Shown here piece by piece: positions 21,955-29,657 of a stretch of 31,877 bases of DNA. The first letter of the stretch is position 1. The number at the start of each line of letters is the position of its first letter. This DNA is from CAZQCI01 sp964592255. GTDB lineage: Bacteria; UBA10199; SBBF01. A program made the position numbers and the translations under genes. The stretch is taken from NCBI GenBank assembly GCA_964592255.1, contig CAZQCI010000015.1:1-31877 (forward strand). The letters run 5' to 3'. A model generated the notes under the pieces. That model was given only the letters and a program-made list of their open reading frames with translations. It searched no databases and was not told the DNA's origin.

Positions 21955-23094
21955 TTACTCAGGAAATGAAGCCACTACATTAAGAGTTGTGCCATTAATG
22001 ACTTCGATTGTGTTCGATTCAAAATTAGTGACAAAAACTAAAGGTGTTCCTCCAAAAGTATCTACAGCAATACCGAAAGGGGATTTACCTTCTGTGAAGC
22101 CCGTATCTTTTTTCTTAAGCGAAACACGTGTAATTTCCTGTAAGGCAGTCAAGTCGATAACGGATACATTTCGATCGGAGGCATTGGTGACATAAGCGCG
22201 TTGGTTTGTGGTATCCAAAGCAATTTCATTGGGGCCATCCCCCACGCTGATGACTTTAAAAACGAGGGTAGCGTCATCCACTTCCTGCGGGGAAGAAGTA
22301 GCCGCGGGAAGAAGTGCAGGATTTAAAACCCAAACAGCTGGGGAGTTTCCATTAACAGCATAAATATAAGTTCCGTCGAAAGCGATGCCCCGTGTGGTTA
22401 ATGGGCCATCAATAACATGTGTCAGGGTATTGCTAGTAAGATCTACTACAAAAATTTCACCCGTCCGGTTGGTGATGTAGGCCCGGTTGTTGGTTGTGTC
22501 GACGGCCACTCCTTCGGCATTTCTACTGTTGGTGTTATCAAAGCTATTGGCTGTGGTGAGATCTACCGTTGCAACATTATTTAAGTCGGCGTCCAGAATA
22601 TCCAGTTTCTTGTCACACACCACGAGAACATCCGTACCATTTAGCGCAATACCAAATGGGTTGGATTGCGTGGTTGATTCAACATCGTTTGTAATGGAGC
22701 CAGCACCTATGGTGTAGCGAAGAACTTGATCCCCCGAAGTCGATGAAGCTTCTCGAAAAGGAACATAAGCTTGTGTGCCATCAAAAACGATGTCTCCTGC
22801 AAAGTTGGGAGCAGCGATGATGTCTGTAGCGGCCAGAATGGGGGCTGTGGGGTCAGTGACATCAACGCTGATAACAGCGATGGAGCCTTTGTCGTAAAAA
22901 AAATCGACCTTGGAATTAACTAAAATAACCTGATTATTAGCGGCATCTGTAGCAATTGAAATAGGGTTAGGAAAATCAAGATCAGCTGTGTTGGTGGAAA
23001 GAGGAATGTCGGGAAAAATATCGTTGCCGGAAGAACAGGAGGCTAAGACAAAACAAAAAAGAAAAAGAAAAATATTTTTTGGAAATTTTATCAT
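21955..23094 (-). CDS. YVTN-type beta-propeller lipoprotein
   Basis: A 379-residue protein from the ATG at 23094 (MIKFPKNIFLFLFCFVLASC), giving a normal signal peptide with lipobox LAS-C20. A longer frame to 23175 would place extra residues before the signal peptide and is unlikely. The mature part shows six or seven propeller blades marked by repeated units such as PISIATDAANNQVILVNS, PFGIALNGTDVLVVCDK, AEGVAVDTTNNRAYITN, TRGIAFDGTYIYAVNG, PNEIALDTTNQRAYVTN and PFGIAVDTFGGTPLVFVTN. This is the YVTN pattern of surface or periplasmic propellers. The next gene encodes a similar lipoprotein. Upstream, separated by a palindromic repeat, lies ppdK. No enzymatic motif was seen. Confidence 0.82.
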   Translation of the reverse strand: MIKFPKNIFLFLFCFVLASCSSGNDIFPDIPLSTNTADLDFPNPISIATDAANNQVILVNSKVDFFYDKGSIAVISVDVTDPTAPILAATDIIAAPNFAGDIVFDGTQAYVPFREASSTSGDQVLRYTIGAGSITNDVESTTQSNPFGIALNGTDVLVVCDKKLDILDADLNNVATVDLTTANSFDNTNSRNAEGVAVDTTNNRAYITNRTGEIFVVDLTSNTLTHVIDGPLTTRGIAFDGTYIYAVNGNSPAVWVLNPALLPAATSSPQEVDDATLVFKVISVGDGPNEIALDTTNQRAYVTNASDRNVSVIDLTALQEITRVSLKKKDTGFTEGKSPFGIAVDTFGGTPLVFVTNFESNTIEVINGTTLNVVASFPE

Positions 23095-23124
23095 AATATC
23101 TTTGAAACTCATTCCAGCTTTGTC

Positions 23125-23187
23125 ATTGCGAGGCCCAACGGGCCGAAGCAATCCAGAGATGGATTCATCCACCAACTGTGGTGGATG
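23125..23187. repeat. Composite palindromic repeat between ppdK and the propeller lipoprotein genes
   Basis: Two palindromes lie side by side. At 23125-23152, ATTGC and GCAAT flank GGCCC-AAC-GGGCC. At 23166-23187, CATCCACCA-ACTG-TGGTGGATG is a perfect 9-bp stem with a 4-base loop, ending 6 bases from the ppdK stop codon. The first belongs to a type of CATTGCGAGG...CGAAGCAAT repeat seen dispersed in many bacterial genomes. No T-run follows, so terminator function is uncertain. Confidence 0.65.
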
Positions 23188-23193
23188 GGGCGT

Positions 23194-25896
23194 CTACTTA
23201 CTCCTCAATGCTGCTTGAGCCGCACTTAAACGTGCGATGGGCACACGGTACGGGGAACAGCTAACATAATTAAGCCCCTTTTGATGAACAAACTCAATGG
23301 ATTGAGGATCCCCACCATGCTCTCCACAAATACCCATCTTTAATGTTGGGTTAACCTTTAAGCCTTTAGTCCGTGCCATTTCAATTAAAGCCCCCACACC
23401 TTGACGGTCGAGAGAGACGAAAGGATCGCATTCCAAAATTTTTCGTTCCACATAAAAAGGAAGATATTTTTGTGCGTCGTCACGGGAAAAACCAAAAGTG
23501 GTTTGCGTTAAATCGTTTGTTCCAAAACTGTAGAAATCCGCCACGGTGGCAATTTGATCGGAGGTAATCGCTGCACGCGGCAGCTCAATCATAGTTCCAA
23601 TAAGATATTTTATCTTAACCCCTTTTTCTTTTATCACTTGCTGACAGACTTCATTGGTTTCTTGTCTTAAAATTTTCAGTTCATTCACATGTCCAACTAA
23701 GGGAATCATGATTTCTGGAACAATTTTGTATCCTTCATTTTTTACCAATTCGCAGGCGGCTTCCATAATGGCGCGCACTTGCATGGCATAAATTTCAGGA
23801 AACGTAACTCCTAAGCGGCAACCGCGGTGGCCAAGCATCGGGTTAAATTCTTTCAAATAATCATTTTTAGCTTTAAGGGCATCCACAGCCATGCCGGTTT
23901 TTTTGGATAAGTCGGCAATTTCAGCATCCGTATGAGGTAGAAATTCGTGCAAAGGCGGATCCAGCAGACGAATGGTGACAGGCAAGCCTTGCATTTCGCG
24001 GAAAATCCCCAAAAAATCCTGTTTTTGCATGGGAAGAATTTTGGCCAATGCTTTTTCACGGCCTTCGCGTGTGTCGGACAAAATCATTTCACGGACGGCG
24101 TCAATGCGTGTTCCTTCAAAAAACATGTGTTCCGTGCGGCAAAGACCGATACCTTCCGCGCCAAATTCGCGGGCTACTTTGGCGTCATGCGGTGTATCGG
24201 CATTGGTGCGAACCTTGAGTGTGCGATTTTTGTCCACCCACTTCATGAAAATACCAAAATCACCCGAAAGCGCCGGTTGAATGGTGGGGACTTGTCCTAG
24301 CATGACTGTTCCGGCGGATCCGTCCAGGCTGATCCAATCGCCTTTTTTAACCGTGGCCCCACCAACAGAAAATTGTTTGTTAGCCAAATCAAACTTGATG
24401 TCGCCACAACCAGAAACACAACATTTACCCATGCCTCGTGCTACAACGGCGGCATGGCTGGTCATTCCACCGCGACCCGTGAGAATACCTTCAGATACGT
24501 GCATGCCGTGAATGTCTTCAGGAGATGTTTCTAGACGAACTAAAACCACTTTTTTGCCCCGTTCGGTTTCTTCAACCGCTTCCTCGGCTGTAAAGACTAC
24601 TTGCCCTACGGCGGCTCCAGGAGATGCCGGCAAACCTTTGGTAATCACATTTTTGGGGGCGTTGGGGTCTAAACGTGGGTGAAGTAATTGGTCTAATTGA
24701 GCCGGGTCAATTCTTAAAATGGCTTCTTTTTCAGAAATTAATTTTTCCTTCACCATATCCACAGCAATTTTAACTGCGGCTTGGGCGGTTCTTTTACCGT
24801 TACGTGTTTGAAGAAGCCAGAGTTTGCTATTTTGAATGGTAAACTCAATATCCTGCATGTCGCGATAATGCTTTTCTAATCTTTTATAAACGGACACTAA
24901 ACTTTTATAACAATCGGGGAGCACTTCTTCCATGGAAGGAAGAGTACTTCCGCCCTGTTTTTTGCCCTCGATATTAATAGGCTGTGGTGTACGGATACCG
25001 GCTACAACGTCTTCGCCTTGGGCGTTGACTAAAAATTCTCCATAAAATCTTTTTTCACCCGTTGATGGGTCGCGCGTAAAAGCGACACCGGTTGCACAAT
25101 CATTACCGCGGTTTCCAAAGACCATGGCTTGAACGTTGGCGGCGGTTCCCCAATGGGCGGGGATGCCGTTAATGCGGCGGTATTCGATGGCCCGTTTGTT
25201 CATCCACGAATCAAATACTGAACTGATGGCGCCCCAAAGCTGTTCCTCCGGATTTGTGGGAAACTCTTTTCCGGTTTTTTCCAACACTCTCTTCTTAAAT
25301 AAAGTGACCAAACCTTTAAGGTCATCGGCGGACAGTTCGGTATCGAGCTTAACCCCTTTCTTTTCTTTCAAGTGATCGATGTCTTCTTCAAGAACATCAG
25401 TATCCATACCCATAACCACATCGGCATACATTTGAATAAGACGGCGATAGCTGTCGTAGGCAAAGCGAGGGTTTCCGGATTTTTGAGCCAAACCTTCGGC
25501 CACTTCATCATTAAGCCCGATGTTTAAAATGGTATCCATCATGCCGGGCATGCTGGCGCGTGCTCCCGAGCGGCAAGATAAGAGAAGAGGGCTTTCAGGG
25601 TCCCCAAAACGGGCGTCCATAATTTTTTCCACGGCGACTAAGTTTTTCTTTACCTGTTCCCGAAGTGCGGGGGGGAATTTTTTTCCATGATCGTAATACG
25701 CTGTGCATACTTCGGTGGTGATAGTAAAGCCCGCGGGTACTGGAATGCCCAAATTAGTCATTTCGGCCAAATTGGCTCCTTTACCGCCGAGTAATTCTTT
25801 CATGCTCGCTTTTCCATCAGCTTTTCCATTGCCGAAAAAATAAACGAGTTTTTTGGAAGATTTTTTTTGTGACTTTTTTGTAGATTTTGAAGACAT
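23194..25896 (-). CDS. ppdK: Pyruvate, phosphate dikinase
   Basis: A 900-residue PPDK, which interconverts pyruvate + ATP + Pi and PEP + AMP + PPi. The nucleotide-binding domain begins VYFFGNGKADGKASMKELLGGKG ends GANLAEM in two adjoining blocks near residue 20-46. It includes SCRSGARASMPGMMDTILN near residue 107 and TRDPSTGEKRFYGEFL. The swivelling phosphohistidine domain has GRGGMTS-H481-AAVVARG; Thr479 is the position regulated in plant enzymes. The PEP domain has LCRTEHMFF and FGTNDLTQTTFGFSRDD, and the catalytic Cys is C857 in MGICGEHGGD. A Lys/Ser-rich N-terminal extension of about 16 residues is unusual. It follows glyQS on the same strand after 137 bp containing two palindromic elements. 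In anaerobes PPDK can serve glycolysis or gluconeogenesis; the direction here is unknown. Confidence 0.97.
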   Translation of the reverse strand: MSSKSTKKSQKKSSKKLVYFFGNGKADGKASMKELLGGKGANLAEMTNLGIPVPAGFTITTEVCTAYYDHGKKFPPALREQVKKNLVAVEKIMDARFGDPESPLLLSCRSGARASMPGMMDTILNIGLNDEVAEGLAQKSGNPRFAYDSYRRLIQMYADVVMGMDTDVLEEDIDHLKEKKGVKLDTELSADDLKGLVTLFKKRVLEKTGKEFPTNPEEQLWGAISSVFDSWMNKRAIEYRRINGIPAHWGTAANVQAMVFGNRGNDCATGVAFTRDPSTGEKRFYGEFLVNAQGEDVVAGIRTPQPINIEGKKQGGSTLPSMEEVLPDCYKSLVSVYKRLEKHYRDMQDIEFTIQNSKLWLLQTRNGKRTAQAAVKIAVDMVKEKLISEKEAILRIDPAQLDQLLHPRLDPNAPKNVITKGLPASPGAAVGQVVFTAEEAVEETERGKKVVLVRLETSPEDIHGMHVSEGILTGRGGMTSHAAVVARGMGKCCVSGCGDIKFDLANKQFSVGGATVKKGDWISLDGSAGTVMLGQVPTIQPALSGDFGIFMKWVDKNRTLKVRTNADTPHDAKVAREFGAEGIGLCRTEHMFFEGTRIDAVREMILSDTREGREKALAKILPMQKQDFLGIFREMQGLPVTIRLLDPPLHEFLPHTDAEIADLSKKTGMAVDALKAKNDYLKEFNPMLGHRGCRLGVTFPEIYAMQVRAIMEAACELVKNEGYKIVPEIMIPLVGHVNELKILRQETNEVCQQVIKEKGVKIKYLIGTMIELPRAAITSDQIATVADFYSFGTNDLTQTTFGFSRDDAQKYLPFYVERKILECDPFVSLDRQGVGALIEMARTKGLKVNPTLKMGICGEHGGDPQSIEFVHQKGLNYVSCSPYRVPIARLSAAQAALRSK

Positions 25897-25910
25897 TTTT
25901 TTATCCCAAT

Positions 25911-26004
25911 CATTTAAATTTTATCAAAACCCCCTCCCTTTAATTATAAGGAGAGGCTAGTCCCAAGGGGATTCCTTTGGGAGAGGGGTTACCCAATTTA
26001 AATG
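25911..26004. repeat. Palindromic intergenic element between glyQS and ppdK
   Basis: The element is bounded by perfect 10-bp inverted repeats, CATTTAAATT at 25911-25920 and AATTTAAATG at 25995-26004. The interior holds CCCCCTCCCTT...AAGGAGAGG and CCCAAGGGGATTCCTTTGGGAG. It ends 3 bases before the palindrome at 26008 that overlaps the end of glyQS. It may be a MITE-like or REP-like element. A role in glyQS-ppdK mRNA processing is possible. Confidence 0.6.
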
Positions 26005-26007
26005 TTA

Positions 26008-26049
26008 ATAACTCCCCCTAACCCCCTCTTACTTTAAGAGGGGGTTTTT
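26008..26049. repeat. Palindrome overlapping the glyQS stop codon, related to the alaS insert
   Basis: A perfect 10-bp stem, CCCCCTCTTA / TAAGAGGGGG with loop CTT (26022-26044), is followed on the plus strand by TTTTTA. The stop codon of glyQS lies inside it and its last codons (T-P-S) derive from it. Bases 26008-26030, reverse-complemented, match 22 of 23 positions of alaS 14986-15008. The T-run faces antisense to glyQS, so it could block antisense transcription. On the glyQS strand it is only a hairpin. Confidence 0.75.
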
Positions 26050-27350
26050 ATTTTATCCCACAAATATTTTTCCACCTGATCGATGGAGACACGTTCCTGC
26101 TTTAAGGTGTCGCGGTCGCGGATGGTTACTTGCTTATCTTCTTCCGATTGAAAATCATACGTAATACAAAACGGTGTTCCAATTTCGTCATGCCGTCGGT
26201 AACGTTTACCGATGGAGCCCGCATCGTCGTAGTCGGCACGAAAGTTTTTTCGAATGTCCGCATACAGCTTGCGTGTTGGCTCTTCCAATTTGCCACTGAG
26301 TGGGAAAATAGCGACTTTGTAGGGAGCTATATGAGGCGCAAAACGCATGACAATTCTTTCTTCCCCACCTAAAGTATCTTTATCAAACGCATCACACAAA
26401 AGAGTGAGAAAAGTGCGATCCACACCGACGGAGCATTCGATGACGCCCGGTGTATATTTCTCTTTAGTGGCCTCATCAAAGAGCGACAGGTCCTTTTTAG
26501 AAAATTTGGAATGTTGGGTTAAATCGTAATTGGAGCGGTCCGCAATACCTTCCAGTTCGCTCCATCCCATGGGGAATTCATATTCCACATCCACACAACC
26601 TCGAGCATAATGGGCGAGCTCGTCTTTATCATGCTCCCTCAGGCGAAGTTTATCTTTTTTAATTCCTAAATCATAAAACCATTGAAGACGGGCCTGTTTC
26701 CAGTGCTCATACCATTTTTTTCCTTCTTCAACGGTTGGTTTGATGAAAAATTCCATTTCCATCTGTTCAAATTCGCGGGAGCGGAAAATAAAATTGCGTG
26801 GTGTGATTTCGTTTCTAAAACTTTTGCCGATTTGAGCGATGCCGAAAGGAATTTTTTGGCGCGAAGAGGTGACCACATTTTTAAATTGCGTAAAAATCGA
26901 TTGGCATGTTTCGGGGCGCAGGTAGGCAATGGAGGAGGCTTCCTGGTTGGCGCCTACAAAGGTTTGGAACATTAAATTAAAAGACCGGGGTTCTGTTAAT
27001 TCACCCCCACATTCGCCGGGTTTTTTAGAAGGCTTTTCCGGACAAGACATATCTCCAATCTGATCGGCGCGGAAGCGGCCTTTGCATTTTTTGCAGTCGA
27101 CCATTGGGTCGGAAAAACAATCGATATGGCCGGAGGCTTTCCAAGTTTCTGGATGTGCGATGATGGAGGTATCCACCCCGACCACGTCGTCCCGATCGGT
27201 GGTCATGCGTTTCCACCAAAAATCTTTAAGATTACGGCGTAACTCGGCTCCTACAGGTCCAAAATCCCAGAACCCGTTGATTCCTCCGTAAATTTCGCTG
27301 GATTGAAATACAAACCCGCGCCGTTTTGCTAAAGAAACAATCTCTTCCAT
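26034..27350 (-). CDS. glyQS: Glycyl-tRNA synthetase, single-chain (alpha2) type
   Basis: A 438-residue class II synthetase that charges tRNA-Gly, of the homodimeric bacterial/eukaryotic-like form rather than the two-subunit glyQ/glyS form. The N-terminal block KRRGFVFQSSEIYGGINGFW is followed by DFGPVGAELRRNLKDFWW. A probable zinc site with four Cys (CKKCKGRF...MSCPEK...GECGGE) lies around residues 86-116. Motif 2 is IGKSFRNEITPRNFIFRSREF, EQMEMEFF follows, and motif 3 is GVIECSVGVDRTFLTLLCDAF. The C-terminal anticodon-binding domain includes VAIFPLSGKLEE and DDAGSIGKRYRRHDEIGTP. The last three codons and stop come from a palindromic repeat. The leader folds the ribosome binding site into a hairpin. 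Confidence 0.96.
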   Translation of the reverse strand: MEEIVSLAKRRGFVFQSSEIYGGINGFWDFGPVGAELRRNLKDFWWKRMTTDRDDVVGVDTSIIAHPETWKASGHIDCFSDPMVDCKKCKGRFRADQIGDMSCPEKPSKKPGECGGELTEPRSFNLMFQTFVGANQEASSIAYLRPETCQSIFTQFKNVVTSSRQKIPFGIAQIGKSFRNEITPRNFIFRSREFEQMEMEFFIKPTVEEGKKWYEHWKQARLQWFYDLGIKKDKLRLREHDKDELAHYARGCVDVEYEFPMGWSELEGIADRSNYDLTQHSKFSKKDLSLFDEATKEKYTPGVIECSVGVDRTFLTLLCDAFDKDTLGGEERIVMRFAPHIAPYKVAIFPLSGKLEEPTRKLYADIRKNFRADYDDAGSIGKRYRRHDEIGTPFCITYDFQSEEDKQVTIRDRDTLKQERVSIDQVEKYLWDKIKTPS

Positions 27351-27355
27351 GGATT

Positions 27356-27420
27356 AGCACCTCCGGTGCTTTCAGATACCGTAAGTTCTGAAAACGGTAT
27401 GGAGGCCATGGCTACCATCC
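27356..27420 (-). promoter_or_regulatory. Structured leader of glyQS with sequestered ribosome binding site
   Basis: On the glyQS strand, AGCACC-GGA-GGTGCT (27356-27370) is a 6-bp hairpin whose loop and 3' arm contain the GGAGG ribosome binding site, 9 bases before the ATG. Upstream are a hairpin ATACCGT / ACGGTAT (27376-27400) and a longer imperfect GGATGG...CCATACC hairpin (27396-27420). These two share five bases and so cannot both form fully. This may be a translational switch. It matches neither the glycine riboswitch nor the T-box consensus as I know them. Confidence 0.45.
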
Positions 27421-27528
27421 CCCTAGTTAGACGGTCAAGTCAAAATGCCTACAGGAATGTAAGGATTCTCCGTTAGAGATGGTTTGAAAAAATACACAAC
27501 TTTCTGTTAATTATTCCGATAAAGCTTC

Positions 27529-28455
27529 ATGTCATCATCCTTGGATCTAAATGCTGTAGCCTCTTACTATACTGATAATGGGCTTCAGCCTTATTTTAAG
27601 TTGCTTCAAGAGCATTTTGCCGCCCTGGATACCAATGGCAACCCCATGGATTTGACTCAAAAAGAAGCTGAAGCTATGCAGTATTGGGCGGCTCCTTTAC
27701 AGACAGGCGATTTAAACCAGGTTGTTCAAGGACTGCCAGCTGCACTAAAAACACAGGTGCTTTCATCTGCTGACGAGACTAGCCAGGCAGGCTTCCGCCC
27801 GATGAATAATTGGGAAGAAGTTGAAGCCGCTTTCCAAGCCCTAACAGATGGTGTTGTACTGGATGAGAACCAGCACATTATTAACACTATTTACTCTGAA
27901 GAATGTGGACCTATTCATACAACATGGCCGCCTTCGCTGACACAGTCTGAATTTCCTGAAACGTGTTGGCTTCCAAAATTACGCCATTTTTTTGCTGTTT
28001 TGTATAAAGGACCTTTTGGGAATACAGCGGGGCAAGATTTATCCCCCGTGATAGGCAATCAATTGGGATTTACAGATAGACCTATCTCTTTGAATATTAG
28101 TCAGCCAACAATATATGGAGTGGGTGCGACTCCGAATCAGTTTTTTGGAATAGGCCGAGATTCTTGTTTAGATGATCAACCACAACAACCCGATTGTAGT
28201 GATACGGCCAAAAGCAATGCACGTCTTGATTTTTATCAAAGTTTTTCAGTTCCCGAAAGAGGTCTAACCTGCAAACCCGAAGAGGGTTCACATATTATAG
28301 ACGGCACTTTTTTTTATCTTGTCAAAAATGGACAAGCTGAAGCGAGCGTTAGTCTAACATTGGGATGGATGCAACATCTCATATGTGTCCATGATGCTCA
28401 ATCCGTATCCGCTTTGAGTCTAGGAGACCTAGGTGGCCATAACTCAAAGTTATAC
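27529..28455 (+). CDS. EF-hand-like repeat protein, copy 1 (3' end in assembly gap)
   Basis: 309 codons are readable from the ATG at 27529 to the run of N. There is no signal peptide. Residues about 22-46 (LLQEHFAALDTNGNPMDLTQ, then KEAEAMQYW) resemble a degenerate EF-hand: acidic and Asn residues are spaced like a calcium loop, but with one extra residue before the terminal Glu. A later block, KLRHFFAVLYKGPFG, and FFGIGRDSC with DGTFFYLVKNGQAE have counterparts in the segment after the gap. Six or more Cys lie in the second half. The 3' end is unknown. No ribosome binding site is visible. The protein family is not recognised. Possible roles include a secreted or effector-like calcium-binding protein, but nothing shows this directly. 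Confidence 0.6.
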
Positions 28456-28465
28456 NNNNNNNNNN
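28456..28465. other. Assembly gap (10 N)
   Basis: Ten consecutive N of arbitrary length join two paralogous segments. Scaffolding gaps often fall where near-identical tandem repeats collapse, so the true distance and any intervening copy are unknown. The reading frame across the gap is meaningless. Confidence 0.98.
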
Positions 28466-28945
28466 TCCTTTGTTTGTGATCAAATAAAACAACAATTCCA
28501 ATTATTGGATACAGATGGTGACTCTACAACCCTCACCCAAGCTGAAGTTGAAGCCATGCAATATTATGATGATCAGGACAAACAATGGCATTATGTGGCC
28601 GATTGGAAAGAGGTGCGGCAATCTTTCATTGATTTGGCTCGTTTAAAATATGACGAATTACATAAAGATAACCCTACTGATGTGTTTCAAAAATTGGATT
28701 CTTTTTTTGCATCCCTGTATAGGGCTCTTCCTCAGTCCTTAAGCGGTAAACTGGCTAGACAGACTCTTGTACCGGACAGTCACCTGATCGGCTGGGGAAG
28801 GCATGGTGATGCAACACAGGCCATGCAATTGGCTCAAAAAAGTTTGGGAGAAAATTTTTCATCTTCTCCAAAGGCTTATGTTTTTTCGCTAAAACCTAAG
28901 AATAACCCTGCCGAAACTATTGTTTTGATGGAAGCTGCCAATTAG
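28466..28945 (+). CDS. EF-hand-like repeat protein, copy 2 (5' end in assembly gap)
   Basis: 159 codons are readable from the end of the gap (SFVCDQIKQQFQLLDTDGDS) to the stop at 28943. The motif LLDTDGDSTTLTQAEVEAMQ closely parallels copy 1 (ALDTNGNPMDLTQKEAEAMQ). It fits a degenerate EF-hand loop better, with Asp at positions 1, 3 and 5. The other paired blocks are ADWKEVRQSFIDL with NNWEEVEAAFQAL, KLDSFFASLYRALP with KLRHFFAVLYKGPF, and AYVFSLKPKNNPAE with TFFYLVKNGQAE. It is either a second gene or a second domain of the same protein. The unit is about 150 residues here against about 280 in copy 1. Function unknown. Confidence 0.6.
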   Translation, partial: SFVCDQIKQQFQLLDTDGDSTTLTQAEVEAMQYYDDQDKQWHYVADWKEVRQSFIDLARLKYDELHKDNPTDVFQKLDSFFASLYRALPQSLSGKLARQTLVPDSHLIGWGRHGDATQAMQLAQKSLGENFSSSPKAYVFSLKPKNNPAETIVLMEAAN

Positions 28946-28991
28946 TGACATCGACTTGATTTCGCTCACCGAATTTGGTACTCACCCGCCC

Positions 28992-29657
28992 ATGGTTCCT
29001 AAAGTTGTTAGCACTAAAAACGAATCGATCCGGATGTTTCATAATTCTTTTCTGGAATCGTTGTCTCACATTCACCCGGCCACTCCTTTAGTGGTGTTTG
29101 TGCCTGTGATTATTTGGTTTTTATATCGGTCGTGGGTGGGGCATTCCATTGGGGATTTTATTGTATTTTACGGGGCAGGACTTCTTTTTTGGACTTTTTT
29201 GGAATACGTGATGCACCGTGGCTTTTTTCATTTTTCATTCTCATCCCGCCTAGGAAAGGCAATTCATTTTTTGTTTCACGGGGTTCATCATGCCACCCCT
29301 AACGATGCCACCCGTTTGGTCATGCCTTTGAGTGTGAGTGTACCGTTGGCATTTCTTGTTTATGGTCTCTTTAAATTTTTGTTTGGCCTCCACGCCGATC
29401 CGCTGTTTGCAGGCATTGTGACGGGTTATTTAGCTTATGACATGATTCATTTTGCGGTTCATCATTTTCCCATGAAAAATCCTGTGGCCCGTTTTCTTAA
29501 ACAACATCATCTTAAGCATCATTTCACCAACGATGAAAATTATTTCGGGGTTAGTAACCCCTTGTGGGATTATGTTTTTGGCACCATGGATCACCGCGAT
29601 CAACCCGCTTCAGTCCCTGAAATTATTGAACTGGAGGGGAAGCCCGAAACTTTGTGA
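28992..29657 (+). CDS. Fatty-acid hydroxylase / sterol desaturase family membrane protein
   Basis: A 221-residue integral membrane protein of the di-iron fatty-acid hydroxylase superfamily. Histidine boxes that would bind the two irons are visible: EYVMHRGFFH, then HFLFHGVHH, DMIHFAVHH, and QHHLKHHF. Four or five hydrophobic segments surround them. The family hydroxylates or desaturates lipids such as fatty acids, ceramides, sterols or carotenoids; the substrate here is unknown. The ATG at 28992 was chosen; TTG at 28956 and ATG at 29034 are also in frame and none has a good ribosome binding site. Its last 48 bases overlap the 3' end of the convergent yajQ gene. The last 20 residues form a hydrophilic tail beyond the final His box. 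Confidence 0.85.
   Translation: MVPKVVSTKNESIRMFHNSFLESLSHIHPATPLVVFVPVIIWFLYRSWVGHSIGDFIVFYGAGLLFWTFLEYVMHRGFFHFSFSSRLGKAIHFLFHGVHHATPNDATRLVMPLSVSVPLAFLVYGLFKFLFGLHADPLFAGIVTGYLAYDMIHFAVHHFPMKNPVARFLKQHHLKHHFTNDENYFGVSNPLWDYVFGTMDHRDQPASVPEIIELEGKPETL

Noticed and set aside
23095..23175. Upstream extension of the second propeller lipoprotein to 23175
   Set aside because: It would place about 27 residues, partly encoded by a palindromic repeat, before a complete signal peptide. The ATG at 23094 gives a normal lipoprotein.
23947..24300. A 117-codon plus-strand frame opposite ppdK
   Set aside because: It is fully antisense to conserved ppdK motifs and has no start signal or domain; a shadow frame.
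27351..27528. A glycine riboswitch or T-box before glyQS
   Set aside because: The conserved core motifs of either class were not found; only simple hairpins are present.
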